Source: Odontocerum albicorne
Taxonomy: Eukaryota; Arthropoda; Insecta; Trichoptera; Odontoceridae
DNA: 64,000 nucleotides
Assembly: GCA_949825065.1 (NCBI GenBank)
Contig: OX463852.1
Coordinates: forward strand, 19,122,189-19,186,188
Reading direction: 5' to 3'
Under the pieces are notes generated by a model. It did no database searches. It worked only from the letters and a program-made list of their open reading frames with translations, and was not told the origin of the DNA. Below are positions 32,771-42,790 of this stretch, piece by piece. The position numbers and the translations under genes are program-made. Position 1 is the stretch's first letter. Every line of letters begins with the position of its first letter.

Positions 32771-34039
32771 AAAATCTTCTACTCATACGGGAAGATGAGA
32801 TGTTTGTTTTTAGTGAGCTTTTCAAACACCTATTTTTGTGGTCAATTCAACACCTTTATATTTTGGGAATTTGAAAGATCCACCTAGTATTGATAATCTT
32901 AATATTGATTTTCTGATCTCAAATAAAAAATTTACCAGTTGCAAAATGCTATAAAAATTAAATTTGAATTAAATAGTTTCAATAAATAAATAGTCCTGTA
33001 GGTTTATTATTTTCATTTCTAGTTTGTTTTAAATATACTGGGATGTAATTTTGATTTTTATTTCAAAATCATTTATCTATCACTATAACATTAATTGAAT
33101 AAGCTTTTAACTAAACCCAAAAAATATAAAATGACAGAGTGAAATTTAAGAAGATTTGAAATAAATCGTTATACATTTTGTACAACTCTTTCAAAGAACA
33201 TTTTTTTTGTAATAAGATTTATTTTTGCTTTTTGTTAAGTGTTATTTTATAACAAATTAATTCATAAGTATTATATTTTTTTTCAGCTCCCTAACATAAG
33301 TACTTGACAGATGTTTCACTAACATTATTTATAGAATAGATCTCGGACTTGTCTTCAGTTTAAATCTTGTCATTAAAAAAGTCTGAAAGGGTTACACTTG
33401 ACTTCTTTAAATATGATAATCTCTTCTCATCAGTGTTTAATATATAAGCAAGCCAGTATAACCAAAACATGTCTTTAATTATTTAGACAGTAGGAACCAG
33501 ACAAATTGCATAAACGTCATATTTTTTCAGCGACTTTTAAACTTTTTTTATTTTTCTCATACATAATGTAGAGGAATCTACCTAATTTCTAACATAGATT
33601 GATAACTTTTTTTGTTTCTAAAATTTTTAAATATCGATTTTTATCAAGAACATGGGAGAGGTAATTTATTCAATTCATTTGAAATTTCCAACATAATTTA
33701 TTTTGATAGAATTTAAAGTGAAATATTTAATATTAATACCGTTTTTCTAGGAATAAATAACAAACATGTAAAAATCACAAATTTTGCAAGCCAAAAAATA
33801 ATATTAAAAATTTCATTAACATCACTCTCACATTTTACGTTTTAATAAATATATTTAATTAGGCAATGGCAATAAAAAATTGCACAGTTCATAATATTCA
33901 CAAACAAAAATAGTTATCCGATCACACAAAGTCCAATTTATTATTTCTTTGTAATCAAGTGTTTTTTTTCGTCTCACTAAATACTAATATAATTCTAGTC
34001 AGAATTAGAAATTTTGTACGAATACGAATTGTCAATGTT
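32771..34039. other. AT-rich DNA upstream of Vsx
   Basis: No transposon or gene signature found. Confidence 0.55.
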
Positions 34040-34290
34040 CAACATTTGTAACAGTATCGCGACGTTCGACATACGAATATTCCCGCGCGACATACGAACG
34101 TCATCCGTTGTCAACGGCTGTCAACTGGTTGGAAAAAACCTCTTTCAGCGACGCCCAAGTCTGATAAGCGACTGGACCGAATGTGGTCGCAACCGGTCGC
34201 CGCCCACAAGACCCCTCCCCCAATTCGGGGCCACCCCTGCTGGCAGACACCCCCTCCACTCCATGCCACCAACAATAATACCACCTTACA
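34040..34290. promoter_or_regulatory. CpG-rich island 3.1 kb upstream of the Vsx start
   Basis: Contains CGCGACGTTCGACATACG, CCCGCGCGACATACGAACG (a CGACATACGAA motif twice) and CGCAACCGGTCGCCGCCC, then a C-rich run. CpG density is far above the window average. A 140-codon plus-strand frame crosses it, but its 3' half is low-complexity. It could be a promoter or non-coding first exon of Vsx on the minus strand, or a divergent transcript. Confidence 0.35.
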
Positions 34291-34799
34291 CAGTGATTGT
34301 TAAACTTTTCTATTACCTTACTGAATCCTATACATTTTTAAAATTAAATAAATATTACATTATTACATTACACTTCCAAAAAGCAATTTCTTTCAAAATT
34401 ACATTCATGAAAACCAATTTTATCACAAGTACCTAGTTATATAAATTTCTCAAAATTCTAGATTACATTTTTTTTTGCTTTTTAAATTAAATATATTGAA
34501 AAATATTTAATTTAAAACTTTTATAAATTAAATTTAAAAATATGCTATCACAGTTAGTCCTTAAACAATTGAGAAAATTTTCCTTAAGTATATATTTAAA
34601 TAAATCAATAAAGTTACTATAGTTAAGATAACTATGTTACATAATTTTACGAATTTAATTGATTGTGATGAAAATATTACTAAACAGTTAAATTGAAATT
34701 GACATTACAATCAGAATGGTCGCACATTGAGCAATAGTGGTGGAGATTTTATTATCATGAGTTGTTGTATTATAAAACAGGTTCTTAAATTTATATTGT
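34291..34799. other. AT-rich DNA, nothing recognised
   Basis: No gene or element identified. Confidence 0.55.
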
Positions 34800-35275
34800 T
34801 ATAGCAGGAGTATAAAGTGTTAAAACTGGAGCAGGTTGATGAGTTTTGTTATCTAGGCAGCATGTATACGTGCGATGGGCAGGTTAAAAGGTACATTGAA
34901 AGAAGGATATTGACAGGGAACAATATTGAACGGAGCAGTTAATGTCATACACAACAACCACGCAATATCAACAATAGCCTAAATTATAAAGCATAATAAC
35001 GTGTTGGTGTACACATTCATGAATGGAAGTAAAAGTGAGACTTAGCAGATGGAAGATAATAATAAAATGTATGCTGTGGAGATGCGTGTACTAAGGAAAA
35101 TTTGTGGAGTATCAATGTTTGAAAGAAGGTGTTAAAGACACCAGTAATAAATGCACAAATAAAATGACGTTTTAAGGAAGATTAAGAAAGGAACATTAAT
35201 ATGGTTTGGATATCTGGAGAAAATGAATGATGAAAGAATGACTAAGCGAATATATAAGTCAGAAGTGTAAGCTTT
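34800..35275 (+). pseudogene. nLTR-1-like retrotransposon C-terminal copy
   Basis: The plus-strand reading LEQVDEFCYLGSMYTCDGQ near 34825-34885 is the conserved VDEF.YLGS...DG block. It is followed by EMRVLRKICGVSMFERR near 35080-35125 and ERMTKRIYKSEV near 35235-35270. Stops and a frameshift interrupt it. It ends where repeat E begins. Confidence 0.8.
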
Positions 35276-35370
35276 GCGTGGAAGAGGTAGACTTTCCAAT
35301 TGAATTGACGTTGTAATGGTGTGGGGATCCTTGACACGAGATCCAGCAATAACAACGAGACGAATCAAGC
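35276..35370 (-). repeat. Repeat E copy
   Basis: The reverse complement of this segment (GATTCGTCTCGTTGTTATTGC... then CAACGTCAATTCAATTGGAAAG) matches 24925-25000. Confidence 0.65.
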
Positions 35371-35502
35371 ATTGTCTTTCATTTTAAACAGATTTTTTTG
35401 GTTAATTTTTACTTAAGTATTTTTCAACAGTAAATTCTTTCAACAGTAAAGTCGTTTTTTCATCAGTACACTTCTTAATAAACACATAATTGTTATTGTT
35501 AT

Positions 35503-36075
35503 TTAATGTCCTATAATCATATCAATAAGTCTCCCAGCCACTTCTTCACAGCTTCCTCGACCTCCTGATCGTTGGAAAATTGTTGAGGTGTAGTGACACA
35601 CCCGCGTCTCATCCCCCGTTACGATAAAGTCCAGAAAAGCTTCTCCCTCCTGTGCAAAACGATCCGAAAATTCGCACGCGGCGGTCACGCGATTTTGACG
35701 GTGCTCCGGTGTGAGCATTCTGGGCACCCATCTCGCATACAACTTCTTGTGACCAAGTTTTTCCGACACAATATCACCAAGGAGACTTCGAGAAATGTCA
35801 GGAAATTCTTCATGAAGGTCGTCAAGCGTCACACGGCGGTCATTTCGCACTAGTTCTTCAATTTTTTGCACAAGTTCGTCAGAAATCACTGCCTTGCCTC
35901 GTCGTGAGTATCAGTACGGCCTTCTATGTACAACCTAACCCACTTCGTGACATGTTGTCAACTCATCACATCACTACCATAAACTTCCACGAGCTTCCGA
36001 TGGATATTCGCGGCGGTATTGTTCTGTAAAGTAAAAAACGGTTGACCGCGAGGATCTCGCATGGACGGAAGGTGG
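35503..36075 (-). pseudogene. mariner-like transposase, internally deleted
   Basis: A Tc1/mariner-superfamily transposase remnant. The N-terminal part at about 36065-35970 reads MRDPRGQPFFTLQNNTAANI; a stop and frame change precede the block starting at 35889 (ISDELVQKIEELV). That block runs through LHEEFPDISRSLLGDIVSEK, ARWVPRMLTPEH and IVTGDETRVCHYT. The latter holds the first catalytic Asp, with the usual Trp and Phe changed to Arg and Cys. The sequence then jumps to NDQEVEEAVKKWLGDL in a shifted frame, so the region with the second and third catalytic Asp is deleted. The element cannot move on its own. I could not identify both terminal inverted repeats. Confidence 0.88.
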
Positions 36076-36522
36076 CGGGAGCGCGCGATGACCTCTCCAT
36101 CGGAAGAATCTAATGTGACTGAAAAAAATGGCCGACAAACACGCGGGACCAAACAAACTGACCGTTAGGATCCCCCCTACACGCCAGGTGCGCCAACTTC
36201 GAAACAAAAAAATTCCACCGGCCTCAGGAGCCCTTGTAACTGTACTTTCTAGATGGCCCTCGTATTAAATTAATGTCATAGTTAAAAATAAAATAATTTT
36301 CAAATATTATGTTACTCACGGACGTAAGTACAAACGATTTTATATTATTTGATGATTTCCGTCCACATGTCTTGTTGAAGAATTTTAGTTTCTTTTACTT
36401 GTGTACCTATAGATAGGTACTCATTTTATTTATAGTTAATGTATTATGGACATTGTGGAGGTTTAAAGACATTGTAATTTGTTTTATCAAACACTATTTA
36501 TTTATTACACTTTATGTAATGG

Positions 36523-36570
36523 TATAACCCTATTGGTTTCAGGGCTTTCCCCTCATCATCAGGGAGCACA
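36523..36570 (-). ncRNA. Hammerhead-like ribozyme motif, family 1
   Basis: On the minus strand: stem I strand UGUGCUCC, core CUGAUGA, one extra U, a hairpin closed by GGG/CCC, GAAA, then CCAAUA, then stem I strand GGGUUAUA. Stem I pairs 7 of 8 positions including wobbles. The stem III segment ACCAAU has lost self-complementarity, so this copy is probably inactive. Confidence 0.5.
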
Positions 36571-36577
36571 AACAAGA

Positions 36578-36618
36578 CTGATGATGAGGTGAAAACCTTG
36601 AAACCGGTAGCGTTATTC
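36578..36618 (+). ncRNA. Hammerhead-like core, partial
   Basis: CUGAUGA, U, stem II GAGGU-GAAA-ACCUU, GAAA and self-complementary ACCGGU are all intact. The 5' strand of stem I is missing because the arm is fused to the opposite copy at this point. Confidence 0.45.
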
Positions 36619-36855
36619 CGTTACATAAAGTGGAATAAACAGCTTTTGATAAAACAAATTACAAGGTGCTTGTACTTTAATAATTATTTATTTTGACATT
36701 GGGGTATAATTTTTCTTAAATTTTAACTGAAAATGAGAAAAAAGTGAGATGCGAAGGACTTTTGATAAAAATGTATATGTTTCTGAAATAAATTGAGAGC
36801 TAAGAAGAGATAGGCCGAGGAAAGAGTAAATACTTGTGCAAATTTTAGCTAAAGG

Positions 36856-37035
36856 AAATGTGGCCTAGTTAATAAGACAAATGTCATTTAAACAGGGAAT
36901 TGCGGATTCGATTCGTGCTGGTGTATATTTTTTAAGATTTATTCTGGTTTTTAATTAAAGCGTCTTTAAAACCTTTCCTGCTGGTTGAAAAAAAATACCG
37001 CATAGCAAGAAATTTGCCACGTTGTATTGTATAGA
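36856..37035 (+). mobile_element. SINE B copy
   Basis: Head TGTGGCCTAGTTAATAAGACAAATG, B box CGGATTCGATTCGTGCTGG, body ATTCTGGTTTTTAATTAAAGCGTCTTTAAAACC, then GCTGGTTGAAAAA..., ending GTTGTATTGTATAG. Confidence 0.8.
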
Positions 37036-37099
37036 AAGAAAATGTTATACAGCACCTATAGAAAGAAATAGGTACGAGAAAAAGAGCATGTATGACGAA

Positions 37100-37215
37100 T
37101 ACTTATGGATGATAACGAGGCTAGAGCCGTGTTCAGGAATAGAAATGAGGGAAATATGATATATTTGTCTACCCCATAAGGGGCATGGCGTTATGGTATA
37201 AAAGTGCGTATTCGA
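37100..37215 (+). pseudogene. nLTR-1 3' terminal fragment
   Basis: GATATATTTGTCTACCCC, then GGGGCATGGCGTTATGGTAT, is the nLTR-1 3' terminus also seen at 8336, 58395 and 62610 in either orientation. Confidence 0.6.
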
Positions 37216-37494
37216 TGAAAACAATTTGGAAATGTATAAAAAGATTGAATTATATTTTTAATTTTATAGTGCGAATTCTTCTATTTTACCCTTGGACTCA
37301 AAAATGTACATGAAAAGGGAGACACTTATAAAAATAATCGTGAAACAAACTTTGACAAATACTGCTTTTTAAGGAAAAGAAATCTTTCCATGCAAAAATT
37401 AAACACCCCAATGCACCACCTAAAGAAATATCTAAATATCAAAAAGACCACTCCTCGAATAATCTAACTGTAAGATACAACATTGTGATATTGA

Positions 37495-37680
37495 GCTTTG
37501 TGCACGCTAACCCCTCCCAAGATATCTCTATTAGCTCCCCTGGGTAGCTCCCCTCCACTTCGAGATTGAAAGGCGGGGCAAGCTAATAGCCAATACGGGA
37601 ATTTATTTCTTTCACTCTATTGGCCGGATTTCTGTTGCGGGGGAACGCCTCCCGATTGCATTCATGGAAAAATAGACTTA
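37495..37680. promoter_or_regulatory. Promoter-like block with CCAAT and GC boxes
   Basis: A repeat-free block with GGCGGGGC, TAGCCAATACGG and CTATTGGCCGG (inverted CCAAT) within 70 bases, plus several CTCCCCT runs. No open frame. It could be an enhancer or promoter. Confidence 0.35.
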
Positions 37681-38084
37681 AGGAATATTTAATATAAAAT
37701 CTATTTTGGATTGTTGCCGTTGTATGTGAAAAGTTTTGACTCAATGTTTGATTTGTTAACATATTATCATACCTTGAATGGGAACAAAGTTTTCGAGTTT
37801 GGAGGTGACTTCAGATAATCATGAACAAACAGCTGTGATAATAAATTAATTATCGCTGCAATGTAAATAGGTATGGAATTGATATATTTTTCCAAGAATC
37901 TGAAGAAGTAAATATGCTATGTTGAAAAATCACGCGAAATTTTCAAGTCCGTAAGTCACTTTTGCAATTAATATTGCATTTTATGATAAATATAAATTAT
38001 TTTTGTTTTCATTTAAATGAGAAATGTTCGAAATGACATTCATTGATAGAGAGGTCACTTCTGGGCTGTAAATCCTCATCATCA
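37681..38084. other. AT-rich DNA, nothing recognised
   Basis: No gene or element identified. Confidence 0.5.
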
Positions 38085-38330
38085 CGATTTCATTATTAGG
38101 GTAAGCAGAGAGATCACTTGTCCACTTCATTCTATCCTGGCACACGTTATCGCTTTTGCCACGTCTATATCATATCGCACTCTCTTATTGCAAAGGTTTT
38201 TTCACTTTTCCCTTTTTTAGAAATGCTTGTATTCATTTGGTCATGCTACACATTTTTAGGTATTTCATAATTTCTCATACATTCTCTATCTCTCATATAC
38301 CATATACGAGTGTTATTTTTTAATATTTTG
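38085..38330 (-). pseudogene. nLTR-2 retrotransposon 3' end
   Basis: Matches 13385-13640 in the same orientation: AGGGTAAGCAGAGAGATCACTTG, CATTCTATCCTGGCACACG, GCTTTTGCCACGTC, TCTTATTGCAAAGG. Decayed ending of a non-LTR element without open frame. Confidence 0.6.
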
Positions 38331-38424
38331 TAATTTGTCCTATAATATCCCCTTAAGAGAGATTTAATTTTATATATTTTTTTTAATAAAATTAAAACAC
38401 GATTATTTTTTTGTATTCAAATTT

Positions 38425-38515
38425 ATTTAATAAAGTGGAATAAACAAAAGTAACCATGTTTTAATTTCATATTAATCGTGGAGTTCCACAATGTGACGCC
38501 AGAGTTATTTAAACA
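38425..38515 (+). mobile_element. HH-IR family 2, fragment without ribozyme
   Basis: AATAAAGTGGAATAAACAAAAGTAACCATG matches the reverse complement of 50010-50065. GGAGTTCCACAATGTGACGCCAGAGTTATTTAAA matches 50128-50160. The segment carrying the hammerhead motif in the 50 kb copy is deleted here. Confidence 0.6.
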
Positions 38516-38804
38516 ACTATCCTATTTTTTTTAAATTTTAAGTTTCATTTTGGTTCTCTTGTTTTGATGATTAGGTACCTAATTTTGTTGTGAATTGGTA
38601 TATATAGTATTGGATCATCATATCTTGAAAGAAGAGAAGAAAGATCATAAATAAGAGGTTTTTTTTATTGATACGTTATCTTTGGTATTTTTTTATTTTT
38701 ACTGTGTTATTTAAAGGACACGTAGGTATCGTTTATTATGTTGATAAATAAATAAATTCGCATTATTTCCTAATGTTTTAATGTTTTTCCCTACAACAAT
38801 TTTA

Positions 38805-39140
38805 TATAGCACCGTTTAGAGGGCAAACTCTCCTCAAAGATGCTCTACCTCGAGACTGAAACCTAATATCATTAAACAAATCACATCTGGCAACTACAGC
38901 AGCGCCTGAGCTTGATTTAACACTTTGTTGCCACGAGTCATGTTTAACATTTTCTTGCCACGAGTCACGCGCCAGTCTGACTTTCACTTAAGGCATAATC
39001 AACCAGAAAGTTGTTTGTGAGGCTTTAAGTGAAAGCTAGATTGAAAACCTTTTTCTTTTGCAGCCTGAGTTCCAGCGGAAATTGAACCCTCTGGGTCAGA
39101 AGACGCGCGTCTTACCAACTAGACCACGGAGGTCACCAAA
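38805..39140 (-). mobile_element. SINE B with repeat C as its 3' part
   Basis: On the minus strand: GTGACCTCCGTGGTCTAGTTGGTAAGACGCG head, B box GGGTTCAATTTCCGC, body with TCTAGCTTTCACTTAAAGCC, CAACTTTCTGGTTGATTATGCC, then a 27-base near-duplicate (GACTCGTGGCAA...) and repeat C to AAACGGTGCTATATAA. It is the most complete composite and shows that C and SINE B travel together in some copies. Confidence 0.8.
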
Positions 39141-39633
39141 ATTATTCAATACACATTGAAAATATATTTCTGTCATACACTGTTATTCCTAAAATTTTAC
39201 CGAATTTATCTTAATTTCACCCCTTTTTCTGAATCTTAAAGATAGAGATCGAAAGAAGGTGTTGGTATAAGGTGACGAAAGGAACATTGTTCGATGAAAG
39301 ATTTACACAAATAATATAGAAAATGCGAGAAGTTTAGGATGTAAGTAAGTAAACAGAAACTTTTCAATTAACAGTTTTACTTTATCGAATCATTTCATAC
39401 TCCATCAAACATTTTAACACTTGATATTCTACTCAAGTGATGCATTTCTTCCGCATTATTATGCTCTTATCTCTCCCTTCCAATGCCCAGGCTGAACTAC
39501 CAAATACTAATGTTGGGACTAATATACCATTAGGTATGTACGTTTAAATGTAATCATAAAATATGTTTTTCCCACATAAATTTAATTTATCGTAATTACT
39601 CTCTAATTTTTAGTTTTAACAGGAATGGTAAAA
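39141..39633. other. AT-rich DNA, nothing recognised
   Basis: No gene or element identified. Confidence 0.5.
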
Positions 39634-39803
39634 ATCATCCTAGTACCGGTGGATTGCCTATATAAATATCATCCTAGTACCGGTGGATTGCCTATATAAA
39701 TATCATCCTAGTACCGGTGGATTGCCTATATAAATATCATCCTAGTACTGGTGGATTGTCTATATAAATATCATCCTAGTACCGGTGGATTGCCTATATA
39801 AAT
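39634..39803. repeat. Satellite, 5 exact-length copies of 34 bp
   Basis: The unit ATCATCCTAGTACCGGTGGATTGCCTATATAAAT is repeated five times over 170 bases with two substitutions, both in the fourth copy (ACTGG, TTGTC). Confidence 0.98.
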
Positions 39804-39814
39804 AATACCTAATA

Positions 39815-40185
39815 AAAACGACCTATGTGACCTTACTGATAAGACGATTGTCTTTCGTTATGTGTTCACTGTTAGAGACTAATTTATTTTAAAAGAGGTT
39901 TCAGTCTGGTTATCCCTCAAGACCACTTCTGTTTAGTAGGAAGTGATTCCCACATGGTAAAATACCTACAGTGGAAATATTCTTCTATGCACTACAATAT
40001 ACAAATTCAAAACTATAGGTATATTGTACATACATATTTGTTTCAGATAAATTGGAAGTAATCAATTAATTATCCAGGAGTTTAAATGCACAACATTTTG
40101 GAAGAGATTGTCACATAACAATACACCCGCTAGGTTGTGCTATATACGAGTATAACACAAGTGTAATAATACAATGCAATTAAAT
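39815..40185 (+). mobile_element. SINE B, decayed and interrupted
   Basis: Head CGACCTATGTGACCTTACTGATAAGACG, body GGTTTCAGTCTGGTTATCC. A separate tail at 40085-40185 (CATTTTGGAAGAGATTGTCACATAACAATACACC...TAGG) belongs to the same family. Confidence 0.55.
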
Positions 40186-40276
40186 ATTATTATAATTGAA
40201 ATAAAGTTAAAATAAATTAAACAGAGTATGAAAAAACCGGTTCTTTGAAAGTAAAAGTATAATTATGTAACTTCTC

Positions 40277-40588
40277 AATTATGCAGTTATATATAACGCA
40301 CGCATAGTAAAATTATGTAGTTATATATAACGCATGTACAGTAAAATTATATAGTTATACCTATATAACGCATGCACAGTAAAATTATGTAGTTATATAT
40401 AATGCATGCAGAGTAAAATTATGTAGTTATGTATGACGCATACACAGTAAAATTATGTAGTTATATATGACGCATGCACAGTAAAATTATGTAGTTATGT
40501 ATATTGCATGCACAGTAAAATTATGTAGTTATATATAATGCATGCACAGTAAAATTATGTAGTTATATATATAACGCATGCACAGTAA
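40277..40588. repeat. Satellite, 9 copies of about 34-36 bp
   Basis: The unit AATTATGTAGTTATATATAACGCATGCACAGTAA contains the palindrome GCATGC. Copies differ by point changes and by one or two extra TA or CC steps. Confidence 0.96.
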
Positions 40589-40800
40589 AATTACGTATAC
40601 TAAACAATCTATATACAATAATCAGTGTATAGATTTTCTTACGACCTTAGGAAATTTCTAGAGAAAGGTTAAAAGTAGTTGCACGCGAGGATTATTCAAT
40701 TTTAAGACTTGTGATGTTTTATGTATTGCTTATATGCTCGTACTAACATTATATATTTAAATGTTTTATTGTTAGTTTTGTGTAATGTAATCAACTAAAG

Positions 40801-41829
40801 CAGTGGTCCCCAACCTTTTTGTCGCCGCGGACCGGTCAACGTTTCATAATTTTACCGCGGCCCACTGGGGGGGGGGGAGGGGGGACACATTGAATGTAGT
40901 TTTTTTTTTAATTAATAACAATATATTTGTACAATATATAATAATAAAATTTACAGCTGTGGTACATAAGTTATAGTGCCAAATAATAGTAGAGAAAACA
41001 CAATGTTTGTGGGAAAAATGAAGAAAAAATATATAATAACAAGGAAGGATTATTAAGTTTCAGATAATTTTTTAATTTTCTTTTGGATTCATGGGTATTT
41101 TCAATATTTTTAAGGTTCAACGGAAGGTTGAAAGTATTTTTTCCAAGATAGAGAAAAGAATTTGAGAATGCTTAGGGTTTAATATCGGGATTTTAATGTT
41201 ATTCTGATATCTTGCAGATATATTAACTTGAAAGTTATTTATCTATTTTCTTTAAAAGTTTTGATGTTGAAGTTTTATGTGTTTTGATTTAATATTTTTA
41301 ATTGAATCGTGTTTAAACATGCCTTCAAAATAAAATACAGTTACCCCTTAAAAATGAATAAAAACAGATTTAATATTTTAACTTAATGCTAAATCAATAA
41401 GAACCCTGAGCTTGCTTCATTGAAACGAGATGGTTCCATCTGGGGGTAATAGGAGATTGTGACACCCGAAGTGTCTTGCTTATGTCCAGTTTATTTCTTT
41501 GTTTTGTTTTGGTTGCTGTCACTGCAGAAAACCCCGCTTCACATAGATAGGATGTCGGAAATGGCAATAGGGATTTTAGTGCTGTGGTGGCAATCTCAGG
41601 GTATTCCGCCATGACTCTAATCCAGAACACCGGCAGAGTTGTTGCCTCGAACAGGTATTGTCGGTGGTAACTTAGCGTGAAGGGGTTTTCAACGGAATAA
41701 TTATTTTAAGCTATAATTAAGTTTTATTGGGTATGTTCGATTTTTCAAAAGTAATTTTGATTTTTAAGCAGGCCCTTGCGCGGCCCAGTACCATTTGGTC
41801 CACGGGCCGGTACCGGGACGCGGACTGGA
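40801..41829 (-). mobile_element. hAT transposon, internally deleted, right end eroded
   Basis: The left end CAGTGGTCCCCAACCTTTTTG is a textbook hAT terminus. GCGGACCGGTCAACG and CCGCGGCCCA follow, and counterparts sit near 41780-41825 (GCGGCCCAGTACC, CACGGGCCGGTACCGG). The final bases expected at the right end are not found and no 8-bp duplication is visible. A C-terminal transposase piece lies inside on the minus strand. Confidence 0.82.
41394..41630 (-). pseudogene. hAT transposase C-terminal dimerisation domain
   Basis: 78 codons with FWIRVMAEYPEIATTALKSL, then PFPTSYLCEAGFSAVTATKT, and the DISKTLRVSQSPITPRWN stretch. This is the hAT family C-terminal dimerisation region (ZBED5/SCAND3-like group). 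The BED zinc finger, RNase H-like catalytic core and insertion domain are absent, so only the tail of a transposase of several hundred residues remains. The frame itself is undamaged, suggesting fairly recent decay. Confidence 0.88.
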
Positions 41830-42439
41830 AGTGAATATTATTTTTTGTATTTATTTATAGGTCATTTGACTATTTAAAATATATAAGATTATAAATATAT
41901 GCAGTCCAACAGACTAATTAGTAGGAAAAAAAAACATCAGAAATTTGTGAAAAAACGAATTATATCATATTACAACTAGTATAAAAAATATGAATTCTTA
42001 CACTTTCACGCATTTGATTTGAAACGGCACAAACTTGTATGTAAATTAAAACGTGTGGTATAAAATAAAACATGTATAAAAATATATTTATTATTTTTTA
42101 ACAACTGCAGCCTTTAAATACCAATCAAATTTTAATAATCAATTTTAATGAAAACAAAGTTCAAATGAAAACATCAATCAAACAAACCTCAAAACGCACC
42201 ATGTTACAAAAATTAAAATCGAGAGCAAAAGTGAAAAACATCAAAACTTAAACGCAATATTAAAACGGGAAAACATTTTTCAAAATACAAAATAGAAAAA
42301 AAATATGACACAAGTGCATCAAAATTAATGAATGTTTTAAATTTATTGCGATTAATTAAAAATTAAAATAAACATAGTAACAAAAATAACTGTGGCCTAA
42401 CGCTGTCGCATTGATACAAGTTGATGGCATGGATGGTGT
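41830..42439. other. AT-rich DNA, nothing recognised
   Basis: No gene or element identified. Confidence 0.55.
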
Positions 42440-42790
42440 TAGTGGGAAATGAAAATGAAGTATAGCGTATGACAAGGGAAGTGCACGTTAAGTGGGAGCG
42501 AAAAGACTTGAATATAAATTCTGTAAAAATTACAGCCATGATAATTGAAAAAGGTGAAAGTAAAATTAAATGCGACATTTGGGTGAACAATGAAAGATTA
42601 GAACGAGTTGAAAAACTTTGCTGTTTGAATAGTGTGTTCTTAGAGAAGATACGGAAAGGTGCAACGACATGTTGAACGGCGAGTTGGAACAGGAAACAAA
42701 GTTAATGAAGTATCAAAATACACATATTCAAACTAAGTATTGAAGTATGGTAGTGAATCCTGAACGAGAAAAATGAATGGAAGGAGTCAC
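42440..42790 (+). pseudogene. nLTR-1 retrotransposon middle/C-terminal copy
   Basis: An open frame (42469-42675) reads LNINSVKITAMIIEKGESKI, then NNERLERVEKLCCLNSVFLE. This corresponds to the LNV.KTKVMV..K..........G..LE.V..F.YLGS.. block after the RT. It then frameshifts into EIWYGSES-like sequence. No RT core. Confidence 0.75.

Larger units (their letters stand above)
36478..36665. mobile_element. HH-IR element: head-to-head retroelement inverted repeat
   Basis: Two arms of about 80-90 bases face each other. The left arm reads TTTATCAAACA...ACTTTATGTAATGGTATAACCC; the right arm reads its complement ending GTTACATAAAGTGGAATAAAC..TTTTGATAAAACAAATT. The centre is GGGAGCACAAACAAGA. Each arm carries a hammerhead-like core. 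Related units lie at 52160-52390 and 55290-55435. Derivation from a Penelope-like terminal repeat is inferred, not shown. Confidence 0.7.

Noticed and set aside
34014..34436. 140-codon plus-strand ORF over the CpG island
   Set aside because: The second half is low-complexity AT sequence and no motif is recognisable. The open frame follows from the GC-rich stretch lacking stops.
21377..40588. CRISPR-like regular repeats
   Set aside because: The arrays are head-to-tail satellites without unique spacers, in animal DNA.
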